In this document: piece after piece, positions 26,593-34,444 of the stretch
Layout of the letters: each line of letters begins with the position of its first letter
Position numbering within the stretch: position 1 is the stretch's first letter
Assembly (NCBI GenBank): GCA_031291415.1
Contig: JARLJB010000251.1
Span: forward strand, 1 to 56,320
Reading direction: 5' to 3'
Source of the DNA: Telmatospirillum sp.
Lineage (GTDB): Bacteria > Pseudomonadota > Alphaproteobacteria > Rhodospirillales > Magnetospirillaceae
DNA length: 56,320 bases
Position numbers and translations under genes: made by a program
Notes under the pieces: generated by a model
Databases searched by the model: none
Told to the model about the DNA's origin: nothing
The model's input: the letters and a program-made list of their open reading frames with translations, nothing else

Positions 26593-27573
26593 TCAGTTTT
26601 CAATCGTCAAAACCAGTTTTCCGCTGGCCTGTCGGTGTTTGAGCTTGGCAATGGCTTCGGCGGCGTTGGCCAACGGCAGAGTCTCGGTAACGATCGGCTT
26701 TAGCCTGCCCTGATCGAACCATTCAAGAAGAGTGTTGAAGCTTTGCCTCAGCGCCGCCGGGTCGAGCCGGCGAAAGGCGCCCCAGTTGTAGCCGATGACC
26801 GATAGATTCTTGACCAGGAGAAGGTTGGCCGGAATCTGCGGAACGACGCCGCTGGCGAAGCCGATGACCAGAAGCCGGGCTTCGGGCGCCGTACAATGCA
26901 GAGAGGCGCCGAAGGCCTCGCCGCCGACTGGATCATAGACCACATCGACGCCTCGCCCGCCCGTCAGGGCCTTGACCCGATTGCGCAGATCTTCGCTCTG
27001 ATAATCGATGCCGAAGTGCGCGCCATGGGCCAGTGCGAGGTCGCGTTTGGCGCCGCCGCCGGCACTGGCGATGACTGTTGCGCCCAACGCGCAGCCGATT
27101 TCCACAGCGGTTAGTCCGACACCGCCGGCGGCCCCATGAACCAGGAGCGTTTCGCCGGGCCGCAGATGGGCTTTGGCTGTCAAGCTGTGATGCGACGTGC
27201 CATAGGCGATGGGAAAGCCGGCGGCGGTGGACATGTCCATGGACGCCGGCAACCGGTATACGTCCCGGGCGTCGGCCACCACCTGTTCGGCGAAACCGCC
27301 GCAGCCAAGAACGGCCATCACCCGATCTCCGACCTCAACATCCTTGACGTCGGGGGCGATTTCGCTGACCCGGCCGGCGACCTCGAACCCCGGGATGAAG
27401 GGTGGCTCCTGCTTTTCCTGATAACGGCCGGCGATCAGCAGGCCGTCGGCGAAGTTGACGCCGGCCGTGACGATGGCGATGCGGACGCCACCGTCGACCA
27501 TGTCGGGCGGCGGGACGTCGGCAAGCTGCAGGCCTCCTTCGTCGCCCAGGGACGGGCAGAGCACAGCACGCAT
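26593..27573 (-). CDS. NADPH:quinone oxidoreductase (zinc-independent MDR)
   Basis: A 326-residue medium-chain dehydrogenase/reductase of the quinone-reductase branch. The N-terminal GroES-like domain carries GVNFADGLLIAGRYQ, and the nucleotide site is VHGAAGGVGLTAVEIG near residue 145. Zinc-binding cysteines of alcohol dehydrogenases are absent. It probably reduces quinones or enoyl compounds with NADPH in the cytosol. ATG at 27573 (MRAVLCPSL) is the natural start; the longer frame adds an unconserved tail. Confidence 0.88.
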   Translation of the reverse strand: MRAVLCPSLGDEGGLQLADVPPPDMVDGGVRIAIVTAGVNFADGLLIAGRYQEKQEPPFIPGFEVAGRVSEIAPDVKDVEVGDRVMAVLGCGGFAEQVVADARDVYRLPASMDMSTAAGFPIAYGTSHHSLTAKAHLRPGETLLVHGAAGGVGLTAVEIGCALGATVIASAGGGAKRDLALAHGAHFGIDYQSEDLRNRVKALTGGRGVDVVYDPVGGEAFGASLHCTAPEARLLVIGFASGVVPQIPANLLLVKNLSVIGYNWGAFRRLDPAALRQSFNTLLEWFDQGRLKPIVTETLPLANAAEAIAKLKHRQASGKLVLTIEN

Positions 27574-27650
27574 GGTATTCCCCCCTTTGATCGGCTCCGA
27601 GAACACGCCATGATGCGGACAAACGGCGACGCTGAGGAGAGGGATTTCAT

Positions 27651-30056
27651 ATGCGTTTCGTCTCTAGAGCCGGATGCCTTTTGATGGGGTTGCTTCGCGA
27701 TTTCACCAAGCGGCTGACACCGTCTCTCCTCAACAGTCATGGTCGTCTGCCGTCCTTGATGTTGGCGGCGACCCTGCTGGCTGGAACGGCGATATCGGTT
27801 CATGCCGCCAGTGTCGACGTCGGCAGCCTTACCGGTTTTACGGGCAGTCCGGTGCCGGCCCCCGGCGCCTCGGCCGAAGATGGTGCCGCGATCGACCAGG
27901 CCTTGCAGGCGGCGCAGGCCGAGCAGCGGCTGCTGGCGGTCGAGGCCGGTGGGAGTCCCGCCGCAGCGGGCCAAGAGGAAATCCTGGCGCGCGATCACTA
28001 TCTCGATCACCTGGTCGAGACGTTAACTCGTCACAAGGAAGCGCTGGCGCGGTTGCCGGAAGTCCGTCGGCATCGCGACGAACGGCAATCCGAGGCGGCT
28101 CAGTGGCGCGGTTTCGCCAGCCGTCCTCCCTATTCGCTTTTGCTGGTCGATCAATTGCGCGAGGCTCTCGAGTCCGCCAATGTCGAGATTCAAACCGCCA
28201 GGAACCGCAAGGCGCTGATCGAAGCCGAGTCCGAGAATGCGGAAAAAGCCTACAAGGCCGATGACGTCGAGGTTCGCCAGAGTGAGGAGCGGATCGCGCG
28301 GGAAACCAGTGCGGCGGAACGCGACAGGCAATCATGGCTGCGTGATTTGGCGCGTCTTAAGGCGCGCGCCGACGCCGAAGATGTCGCCGAGGCGCAGGTG
28401 GCGGTCAAGACGGCGGAAGCCGAGGAGGCTTTGCAGCAGGCCATGGTAGCGCTGCTGGAAAAGCAACTGGCCGTTGCGTCGTCCGATGTCAGGTTTCCGC
28501 AATCGGATCTCGATAGCATCCTGGCGGCCATCGATCGCGAAACCGCCGTCCTCGACGGCCGGTTGAAGACGCTGGCCGCGGGGGCGGGTGCCTTGCGCCG
28601 GGAGGCGGAGCGGGCGGACAAGGCCGTGACCGAGGCGGCCGCCGCAGCCGCCACCGGCGAAATCGCGGCGCAGAACCCGGCTCGTCTCAATTCCCTGAGG
28701 CAGGAGGCCGACCTCAGGCACCTGCAGGCCGACAACCGGGACATGGCGATCGATCTGGGTCGGCGCATGCTCGAACTCCGCCGTTGGGAGCGGGCCGGGT
28801 GGAAGTACCGCTGGCTGCTTTTCAATGCCGGCGACGCCGAAAAATTGCATTCGGGCCGGCTTGAAGTGGATCGCTATATGGCGTTGCTCGACAACTGGAG
28901 CCGTTACGCCGAACGCGAGATCGCCTTATCGAACGGGCGTGCCGCCGAATTCGAGCTGCGCCAGAAAGGCCGTCTGGAACCGGACGAGGCTGGTCTGATG
29001 GTCCAGTTTCTTGCCACCGAACGCGACAAAACCGAAATCTTGCGGAACGCCCAGCAGGCGGCCGATAGCATGCGGCGGACCTTGGCCGTCTGGCGCCAGG
29101 AATTGATTGCCGGATCGTCAAGGCGATCATTTTCCGATCGTCTCGATCTGTGGACGACGACGATTCGCCGAGTCGGCGGCGCCTTCTGGAATTTCGAGCT
29201 GTTCAGCGCGGAAGACAGTATCGATGTCGACGGCCGCAAGGTGGTGGCGGCCCGTAGCGTGACAGTGGGCAAAAGTCTTGGCGTCATCCTGCTGCTGGTC
29301 GTCGGTTCTCTGCTGATCGGACGTCTGCTGCGGTTTGTCCGTTGGCTGGCGGTTGGCCGCCTTGGCATGAATGCCGGGCATACCGCGACGGCATTGCGTT
29401 GGATGCATGCCGTCTTGCTCTCGATGCTTTGCGTTGTGGCCCTGGAAGGCGCCAACATTCCTTTGACGGTATTCGCCTTTCTCGGCGGCGCCTTGGCGAT
29501 TGGTGTTGGGTTCGGGACGCAGATTCTGCTGAAGAACATGATCAGCGGTATCATGCTGCTGATTGAACGGCCGCTCCGGGTCGGTGATCGGATCGAGGTC
29601 GGTGCCGTGGTTGGTACCGTCTCCCATATCAGTATCCGATCCTCGACGGTTCGGACCTCCGATGGCATCGAAATTCTCGTGCCCAACTCGACCTTTATCG
29701 AAAACAATGTGACCAACTGGACCTATTCGAGCGGCAAGGTGCGTCGCTCGGTCACGGTCGGTGTCGATTACGCAATTCCATCGGCACGGGTATCCGAGGT
29801 CTTGCTGTCGGTCGCAGAAGAACACCCCGGCGTGGTCGCCGATCCGCCACCCCGGGTGCTGCTCGAGGATTTCGGCGCCGATGCGATGAACTACCGGCTG
29901 CAGTTCTGGATCGACTACGCCGATGGCGCCGATGGCTCTCTCATCGCCAGCGATTTGCGCATGGCGATCGAACGGGCGTTTCGCGATGCGGGAATTCCCA
30001 TTCCCTTCCCGCAGCGGGTCGTCTATCTCAAGAAGGCCGAGGATCTGTCCGCCTGA
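27651..30056 (+). CDS. MscS-family mechanosensitive channel with large N-terminal domain
   Basis: An 801-residue inner-membrane channel that opens under osmotic down-shock. Residues about 30-58 hold a hydrophobic export segment, about 70-490 a long charged periplasmic helical domain, and about 535-630 several transmembrane helices. The pore helix and beta domain follow: GGALAIGVGFGTQILLKN, then LLIERPLRVGDRIEVGAVVG and EILVPNSTFIENNVTNW. The last 100 residues form the alpha/beta domain. The extended periplasmic part resembles KefA/MscK-like proteins. GAGGAGAGGG precedes the ATG. The SpoU gene follows after 44 bp. Confidence 0.9.
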   Translation: MRFVSRAGCLLMGLLRDFTKRLTPSLLNSHGRLPSLMLAATLLAGTAISVHAASVDVGSLTGFTGSPVPAPGASAEDGAAIDQALQAAQAEQRLLAVEAGGSPAAAGQEEILARDHYLDHLVETLTRHKEALARLPEVRRHRDERQSEAAQWRGFASRPPYSLLLVDQLREALESANVEIQTARNRKALIEAESENAEKAYKADDVEVRQSEERIARETSAAERDRQSWLRDLARLKARADAEDVAEAQVAVKTAEAEEALQQAMVALLEKQLAVASSDVRFPQSDLDSILAAIDRETAVLDGRLKTLAAGAGALRREAERADKAVTEAAAAAATGEIAAQNPARLNSLRQEADLRHLQADNRDMAIDLGRRMLELRRWERAGWKYRWLLFNAGDAEKLHSGRLEVDRYMALLDNWSRYAEREIALSNGRAAEFELRQKGRLEPDEAGLMVQFLATERDKTEILRNAQQAADSMRRTLAVWRQELIAGSSRRSFSDRLDLWTTTIRRVGGAFWNFELFSAEDSIDVDGRKVVAARSVTVGKSLGVILLLVVGSLLIGRLLRFVRWLAVGRLGMNAGHTATALRWMHAVLLSMLCVVALEGANIPLTVFAFLGGALAIGVGFGTQILLKNMISGIMLLIERPLRVGDRIEVGAVVGTVSHISIRSSTVRTSDGIEILVPNSTFIENNVTNWTYSSGKVRRSVTVGVDYAIPSARVSEVLLSVAEEHPGVVADPPPRVLLEDFGADAMNYRLQFWIDYADGADGSLIASDLRMAIERAFRDAGIPIPFPQRVVYLKKAEDLSA

Positions 30057-30100
30057 CGCGGAGCAGCCGCCGCTCGGCCAAGCGGGGAACCATCTTGCAT

Positions 30101-30664
30101 ATGCGGGGTTATTTTGGCATCGGCGTCGAGGGCGTCAGCAAACAGGCCAATGTGGGGAGTCTGTTCCGCTCGGCGCACGCCTTCGAGGCGAGCTTTGTCT
30201 TCACCGTGGCCGCCGACTATACGCGTCGCGACGCCGGCCGGGCCGATACCTCGGATGCGGTGTCACAGGTGCCGTTCTACGCCTTTCCCGACGTCGCCAG
30301 CCTGCAACTGCCGAGGGGATGCCGTCTGGTCGGCGTCGAACTGATCGATGACGCGGTGGATCTTCCATCCTTTCACCATCCCGCGCAGGCCGCCTATGTG
30401 CTGGGGCGCGAACGGGGATCCTTGACGCCGGAGATGCTGGCCCGCTGCGACCACGTGGTGAAGATTCCCACTCAGTTCTGCATCAATCTGGGAATCGCCG
30501 GAGCCATCGTCATGTATGACCGGGTGACCAGCCTGGCCCGTTTTGCGCCGCGTCCCGTCCGTGTCGGCGGGCCGACCGAGGATCTTGTCCTGCATCGGCA
30601 CGGCGAACCGGTGTTCCGGACACCGGAGCGGATGGCCCTCTATCGCAGCAAGCAGCCCGATTGA
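30101..30664 (+). CDS. SpoU-family RNA 2'-O-methyltransferase
   Basis: A 187-residue knotted methyltransferase of the TrmH/SpoU family, which methylates ribose in tRNA or rRNA. Motif 1 is NVGSLFRSAHAF, motif 2 LGRERGSLTPEM, and motif 3 KIPTQFCINLGIAGAIVMYD, covering the SAM-binding trefoil knot. ATG at 30101 is chosen over TTG at 30095. The substrate (tRNA position 18, 34 or rRNA) cannot be fixed from sequence. It is 44 bp downstream of the mechanosensitive channel gene, probably in the same transcript. Confidence 0.88.
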   Translation: MRGYFGIGVEGVSKQANVGSLFRSAHAFEASFVFTVAADYTRRDAGRADTSDAVSQVPFYAFPDVASLQLPRGCRLVGVELIDDAVDLPSFHHPAQAAYVLGRERGSLTPEMLARCDHVVKIPTQFCINLGIAGAIVMYDRVTSLARFAPRPVRVGGPTEDLVLHRHGEPVFRTPERMALYRSKQPD

Positions 30665-30688
30665 TCCGACCCTGCGTCCTTGGGCGTG

Positions 30689-30898
30689 TCGTCAGTCACG
30701 TCAAAAGTTCGTCCGCAGATGTTTTGTGATCGTCATCTCCGCGAAAGCGCTAAGGCAGGCACACATTTCCGTCAGTTCTCCCGTCATTCCCGCGAAAGCG
30801 GGAATCCACGCAGCGCCAGGGCGCAATTCCGCCGGTTGTGGATTCCCGCTTGCGCGGGAATGACTGGGAAATGGCACAGAAAAACCGTAACCTGACGA
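30689..30898. mobile_element. MITE-like element with nested hairpin (copy 2)
   Basis: A 210-bp non-coding unit with imperfect ends TCGTCAGTCAC (30689-30699) and GTAACCTGACGA (30887-30898). Inside is the inverted repeat GTCATTCCCGCG at 30783 against CGCGGGAATGAC at 30853. The outer frame matches the element at 13149-13417 (GTTCGYCC left, CAGAAAAACCGTAAC right), but the third nested hairpin of that copy is missing. No open frame of merit. Confidence 0.65.
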
Positions 30899-30912
30899 CA
30901 GGCTCTGGCGGG

Positions 30913-31947
30913 TTACCCCAGCCATTCCGGGGCAGCCCGTACGACGCCGACCGGTTGGCCGGCAATGTTGCAAACTGCCGGTGCGCTGCATTCGGCCAGG
31001 CTGTCTTCCTCGGCACCCGACAGAACGCCGAGATGACGCAACAGGGCCAGGATCGCCACTTCGGCGGCCCGACCGGCGCCGTCGTCTATCTTGAGGGCGA
31101 TGCCCAGCCTTTTTCCGGGCACCACCGCGGCATAGACCCCTTCGGCGCCGCCTTTGAGGATCAATCCCGGGACGGCGCGCATGACCAGGGTGGTAAGCCG
31201 TCCATCGCCGGCGACCAGATCGGGGTGCACTGTCATGGCGGCCAGAATTTTCGATGCCGCCTGGCCGCGAACCGGACCGAGGCCGTCGGGCGCCGCCAAC
31301 CGGGCCATCGCCAGGGCGACGGCGGACAGCGGCAGGGCAAAAGTGGGGATGCCGCAGCCGTCGGTCGCCGATGGCGTGTGTTGCGGCATGCAGTCTGTCA
31401 TCTCGCCCAGCACCTGCGCGATGCGCTGCTGCACCGGATGGTCGGCGGCGATGTACCCCCTTGTCGGTTCCCGCATGTGCCGGGCGGTGGTCAACATGCC
31501 GCAATGTTTGCCCGAACAGTTATTGTGGACCGGTGACGGTGTGCGGCCGGACAGCGTCAAGGCGCGTGCGGCTTCCGGCGAGAGTGGGGGGTGGCTGCCG
31601 CATTCGAGGTCGGCTTCGGAAAGTCCCAGCCGGTCGAGCCAGGCCCGCACGCCTCGCACATGAACGTCCTGGCCGGAATGCGAGGCGCAGGCCAGAGCCA
31701 GTTCCGCTTCGGACAGGGCGAAATGCTCGGCCGCGCCGGTTTCCAGCAGAGGCAGGGCCTGAAGCGGCTTGACGGCCGAGCGGGGAAACACCGCGCGTTC
31801 GATATCGCCCCAGGCAGACAGCAAAACGCCATCGGCACCGCAGACGACCGCGGCGCCGCGATGGACGCTTTCGACCAACGTGCCACGGGTGACCTCGACC
31901 AGCACCGGGTCGATATGATGGACTGGTGGCCGGGGGGCCTTGGTCAT
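30913..31947 (-). CDS. L-asparaginase II family protein
   Basis: A 344-residue asparaginase of the Rhizobium etli thermolabile/AnsA type, unrelated to E. coli AnsB, hydrolysing asparagine to aspartate and ammonia. Conserved features are LACASHSGQDVHVRGVRAWL, HNNCSGKHCGMLTTARH with the SGKH loop near residue 145, and DGCGIPTFALPLSAVA. Recent work on this class implicates Ser/Lys pairs and a zinc-binding cysteine; this copy has Cys residues in NNCSGKHC and DGCG. ATG at 31947 begins the conserved part; the longer frame is not credible. Confidence 0.87.
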   Translation of the reverse strand: MTKAPRPPVHHIDPVLVEVTRGTLVESVHRGAAVVCGADGVLLSAWGDIERAVFPRSAVKPLQALPLLETGAAEHFALSEAELALACASHSGQDVHVRGVRAWLDRLGLSEADLECGSHPPLSPEAARALTLSGRTPSPVHNNCSGKHCGMLTTARHMREPTRGYIAADHPVQQRIAQVLGEMTDCMPQHTPSATDGCGIPTFALPLSAVALAMARLAAPDGLGPVRGQAASKILAAMTVHPDLVAGDGRLTTLVMRAVPGLILKGGAEGVYAAVVPGKRLGIALKIDDGAGRAAEVAILALLRHLGVLSGAEEDSLAECSAPAVCNIAGQPVGVVRAAPEWLG

Positions 31948-32103
31948 CGGCGTCTCGCTTTCGTTGTCGCCAGTGCTGGAGAGAGTACTATTGTGCGCTC
32001 TGCACGACGGAGATGTCTGCATCGGCGTATGCGACCGGTTGACAAGGGGCGCCGGGCAGGGCACTCCATAGGCCTCTTTTTTGCCGAAAGTCCGGTTGTC
32101 GTC

Positions 32104-32616
32104 ATGTCTGTCAGATTAGTACTTGTTTCTTTGCTTGTCGCCGTCGTCTCAACCGTAACGGCCCTGCCGGCCAGCGCTGACAGCGCCAAGTCCCTGGGTA
32201 AGTCGGGGGACTGGGAGAGCTTCGCCTATACCGACAAGTCGGGCAAAGTCTGTTACGCCGCCAGTCTGCCGAAACGGAGCCTGAACGCGCCCAAGGGGCG
32301 GGCCGAGACCTATGTGTCGATTACCCACCGGCCGAACGACAAGAGTTTCGATGTGGTCAGCGTTGCCGGCGGCTTTACCTATAAGAAGGATGCACCGGCG
32401 GAAATCGATATCAACGGCGCCAAGTTCGATTTCTACACAACCGGCGACAGTGCCTGGGCCCGTAACGACAAGGCAGTGGTCCAGGCCATGTTGAAGGGTA
32501 AGAGCCTGGTCGTCCACGGCACGCCGGTCAAAGGCGATCAGACCGCCGATACCTATTCCCTTGATGGTTTCGTCAAGGCTTATGCCGATATCGGGAAGGC
32601 CTGCGGCGCGAAGTAA
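32104..32616 (+). CDS. IalB (invasion-associated locus B) family exported protein
   Basis: A 170-residue exported protein. The signal peptide runs to about residue 26 (VTALPASADS). The mature part has the IalB pattern: GDWESFAYTDKSGKVCYAAS, then YVSITHRPNDKSFDVVSV and a final LDGFVKAYADIGKACG with a second Cys. The two cysteines are probably disulfide-bonded in the periplasm. Family members occur widely in alphaproteobacteria; the invasion role is known only from Bartonella. ATG at 32104. Stands alone. Confidence 0.85.
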   Translation: MSVRLVLVSLLVAVVSTVTALPASADSAKSLGKSGDWESFAYTDKSGKVCYAASLPKRSLNAPKGRAETYVSITHRPNDKSFDVVSVAGGFTYKKDAPAEIDINGAKFDFYTTGDSAWARNDKAVVQAMLKGKSLVVHGTPVKGDQTADTYSLDGFVKAYADIGKACGAK

Positions 32617-32664
32617 CCGCCGGTTATCGATAAGGCCTGGGGCGAAATTACCCTCCAAGCCCTT

Positions 32665-32752
32665 GAGCCCGAGCGGCGTCTGAGCCGGAGACGCGGGCAT
32701 CATATGAACATTAGGATCTGGTGCGACTATTTCGCCCCAGATCCTAAGCGGA
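32665..32752. repeat. Dispersed palindromic repeat, family GGATCTGG (copy 2)
   Basis: Left module GAGCCCGAGCGGCGTCTGAG at 32665, then GGATCTGG at 32714-32721 paired with CCAGATCC at 32737-32744, and CTAAGCG beyond. Same order and spacing as at 11030-11128, in the gap between the IalB and RlmN genes. Confidence 0.65.
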
Positions 32753-32800
32753 CGAGAGTTTTTCTTGCTTCCCGTGGCCTTACGCCCATATGAATCGGCC

Positions 32801-33928
32801 ATGAGCGAACAGAAGAATCTTATCGGCCTTTCCCGCGAGGAGTTGGCCGGGGAAATGGCCGCGATCGGCGAGAAGCCGTTTCGCACCAAGCAGCTTTGGC
32901 ATTGGATGTACAACCAGGGAGTCACCGACTTCCAGGCGATGAGTACGCTTGCCAAGCCGTTGCGCGACAAATTGTCCGAACTCTATGTGGTGCGCCGGCC
33001 GGAATTGTCGCGCGTGCAGACGTCGGTCGACGGGACGCGTAAATGGCTGCTGCGGTTCTTCGATGGCAATGAGGCGGAAACCGTCTATATCCCGGAAGAA
33101 GACCGTGGCGCGGTCTGCGTGTCGTCCCAGGTCGGATGCACCCTGACCTGCAAATTTTGCCACACCGGCACGCAGCTTCTGGTCCGCAACCTGACAGCCG
33201 GCGAGATCGTCGGCCAGTTCATGACGGCCAGGGATTCCTACGAGGAATGGCCGAGCCCCAGCGACGGCGGGCGGATGATTTCCAATATCGTGCTGATGGG
33301 CATGGGAGAGCCGCTGTTCAATTACGACAATGTCGCCAAGGCGTTGAAGATCATCATGGACGGCGAGGGCATCGCCGTATCCAAGCGGCGCATTACCTTG
33401 TCGACGTCGGGCGTGGTACCGATGATTCGCCGCTGCGGCGAGGAATTGGGGGTCAATCTCGCGGTCAGCCTGCATGCGGTGACCGACGAGATTCGCGATC
33501 GTATCATGCCGATCAACAAGAAATATCCGCTGGCCGAGTTGATGCAGGCGCTGCGCGACTATCCGACCAACAACGCCCGGCGGATCACCTTTGAATATAT
33601 CATGCTGAAGGGCGTCAACGATTCACCGGCCGATGCCCGTCGTCTGATCAAGCTGATCGACGGCATTCCGGCCAAGTTCAATCTGATTCCCTTCAACAAA
33701 TGGCCGGGCGCCGAGTTCGAATGCTCGGACATGCGCGACATCCGGCATTTTTCCGACCTGCTGTTCGATGCCGGCTATTCGGCGCCGATCCGTCAGCCGC
33801 GCGGTACCGACATCCTGGCGGCCTGCGGCCAGTTGAAGAGCGATAGCGAGCGCATCCGCTGCTCACGGCTGAAGGCGCGACTGGAGGACGGCATCGTTGA
33901 CGACCAGCATCCGCTTCCGGTTGCCTAA
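32801..33928 (+). CDS. rlmN: Dual-specificity RNA methyltransferase RlmN
   Basis: A radical-SAM enzyme that methylates C2 of adenine 2503 in 23S rRNA and adenine 37 of some tRNAs. The 375 residues match the family length. The iron-sulfur motif is CTLTCKFC near residue 114, and the second catalytic cysteine is in [10 protein letters not shown] near residue 342. [17 protein letters not shown] and [14 protein letters not shown] are conserved family segments. ATG at 32801 (MSEQKNL) is preferred over the earlier TTG-type start. Confidence 0.97.
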   Translation: MSEQKNLIGLSREELAGEMAAIGEKPFRTKQLWHWMYNQGVTDFQAMSTLAKPLRDKLSELYVVRRPELSRVQTSVDGTRKWLLRFFDGNEAETVYIPEEDRGAVCVSSQVGCTLTCKFCHTGTQLLVRNLTAGEIVGQFMTARDSYEEWPSPSDGGRMISNIVLMGMGEPLFNYDNVAKALKIIMDGEGIAVSKRRITLSTSGVVPMIRRCGEELGVNLAVSLHAVTDEIRDRIMPINKKYPLAELMQALRDYPTNNARRITFEYIMLKGVNDSPADARRLIKLIDGIPAKFNLIPFNKWPGAEFECSDMRDIRHFSDLLFDAGYSAPIRQPRGTDILAACGQLKSDSERIRCSRLKARLEDGIVDDQHPLPVA

Positions 33929-33930
33929 GG

Positions 33931-33960
33931 GCCTGTTGATAAATTATCGAATCAACAGGC
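33931..33960 (+). terminator. Hairpin after rlmN
   Basis: GCCTGTTGAT at 33931-33940 and ATCAACAGGC at 33951-33960 form a perfect 10-bp stem with a 10-nt AT-rich loop, 2 bp after the stop. No T-run follows, so it is a probable but not canonical terminator. Confidence 0.55.
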
Positions 33961-34013
33961 GTCATTAGAGTTCCGCATCGGTGGCGCGCCGACCCGCCCT
34001 GGATGAAACACGA

Positions 34014-34093
34014 GTGGCACCGGCGTCCCTGCCGGTGTTTCGCCGCCAGGCGTCCAGCTCACGCAGGAACACCGGCAGAGACGCCGGTGCCAC
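34014..34093. repeat. Long inverted repeat (GTGGCACCGGCGTC family)
   Basis: GTGGCACCGGCGTCCCTGCC... at 34014-34039 is inverted at 34068-34093 with a single mismatch over 26 bp and a 28-nt loop. The same arms form the innermost hairpin of the MITE-like element at 13247-13347, so this module moves or spreads independently. Confidence 0.7.
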
Positions 34094-34120
34094 TGACAAT
34101 TTGTTTCTGTCTAGAGCGGC

Positions 34121-34197
34121 GTGCGTCAAATCTGACGCGCCCGGCGAGGGACATAAATGTAAGCTGGAGCGTGATGCAGATTTAACGCATCACGCTC
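34121..34197 (+). repeat. Composite intergenic repeat (copy inverted relative to 26.5 kb)
   Basis: GCGTCAAATCTGACGC hairpin at 34123-34138, linker GGCGAGGGACATAAATGT, then GAGCGTGATGC at 34167-34177 paired with GCATCACGCTC at 34187-34197. The same parts appear in reverse order and orientation at 26472-26584. Confidence 0.65.
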
Positions 34198-34198
34198 T

Positions 34199-34240
34199 AG
34201 CCCGAGCGGCGTTTGACCCCGCCGAAGTGGAGCGCAGGCG
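34199..34240. repeat. Partial copy of the GAGCCCGAGCGGCG module
   Basis: AGCCCGAGCGGCGTTTGA at 34199 matches the left module of the repeats at 11030 and 32665, here joined directly to the composite repeat without the GGATCTGG hairpin. The remainder of the gap to 34394 shows no gene. Confidence 0.5.
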
Positions 34241-34394
34241 CAGGCGTCACGTCAAACCCACATCTTTCGCCGCCGTTATCAGATGCGTCGACATACCGGA
34301 ACAATCTTTCCCGGCGGCACCATTTGCCGGGCCGAAAACAGAAATAATTCCCTGGTGTACCGGTTAACCAGTTGACTTTTATCTATTTTTCCAA

Positions 34395-34411
34395 TTGGCA
34401 TAGCACTTGCA
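34395..34411 (+). promoter_or_regulatory. Sigma-54 promoter of the serine-rich gene
   Basis: TTGGCATAGCACTTGCA matches the sigma-54 consensus (TTGGCAC-N5-TTGCW) with GG at 34397-34398 and GC at 34409-34410 exactly 10 bp apart. It lies 34 bp before the start codon. A TCCCCT/AGGGGA inverted repeat at about 34414-34436 covers the ribosome site, but its left arm probably lies upstream of the transcript start. Confidence 0.7.
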
Positions 34412-34444
34412 TCCTCCCCTGTACCCACGCAGGGGAGAACGATC

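Noticed and set aside
32624-32633. A single TTATCGATAA box after the IalB gene
   Set aside because: Only one box, located after a stop codon and not before a promoter; a 10-bp match can occur by chance.
33942-33955. Partial TTATCGA near the rlmN hairpin as another operator
   Set aside because: It forms the loop of a terminator-like hairpin and matches only seven bases of one box.
34014-34240. Closely spaced repeats that might be a CRISPR array
   Set aside because: They are different palindromic modules, not identical direct repeats with unique spacers; no cas genes are present.
34414-34436. Hairpin covering the ribosome site of the serine-rich gene as a riboswitch-like control
   Set aside because: If the sigma-54 promoter is right, the left arm is upstream of the transcript start, so the hairpin would not form in the mRNA.
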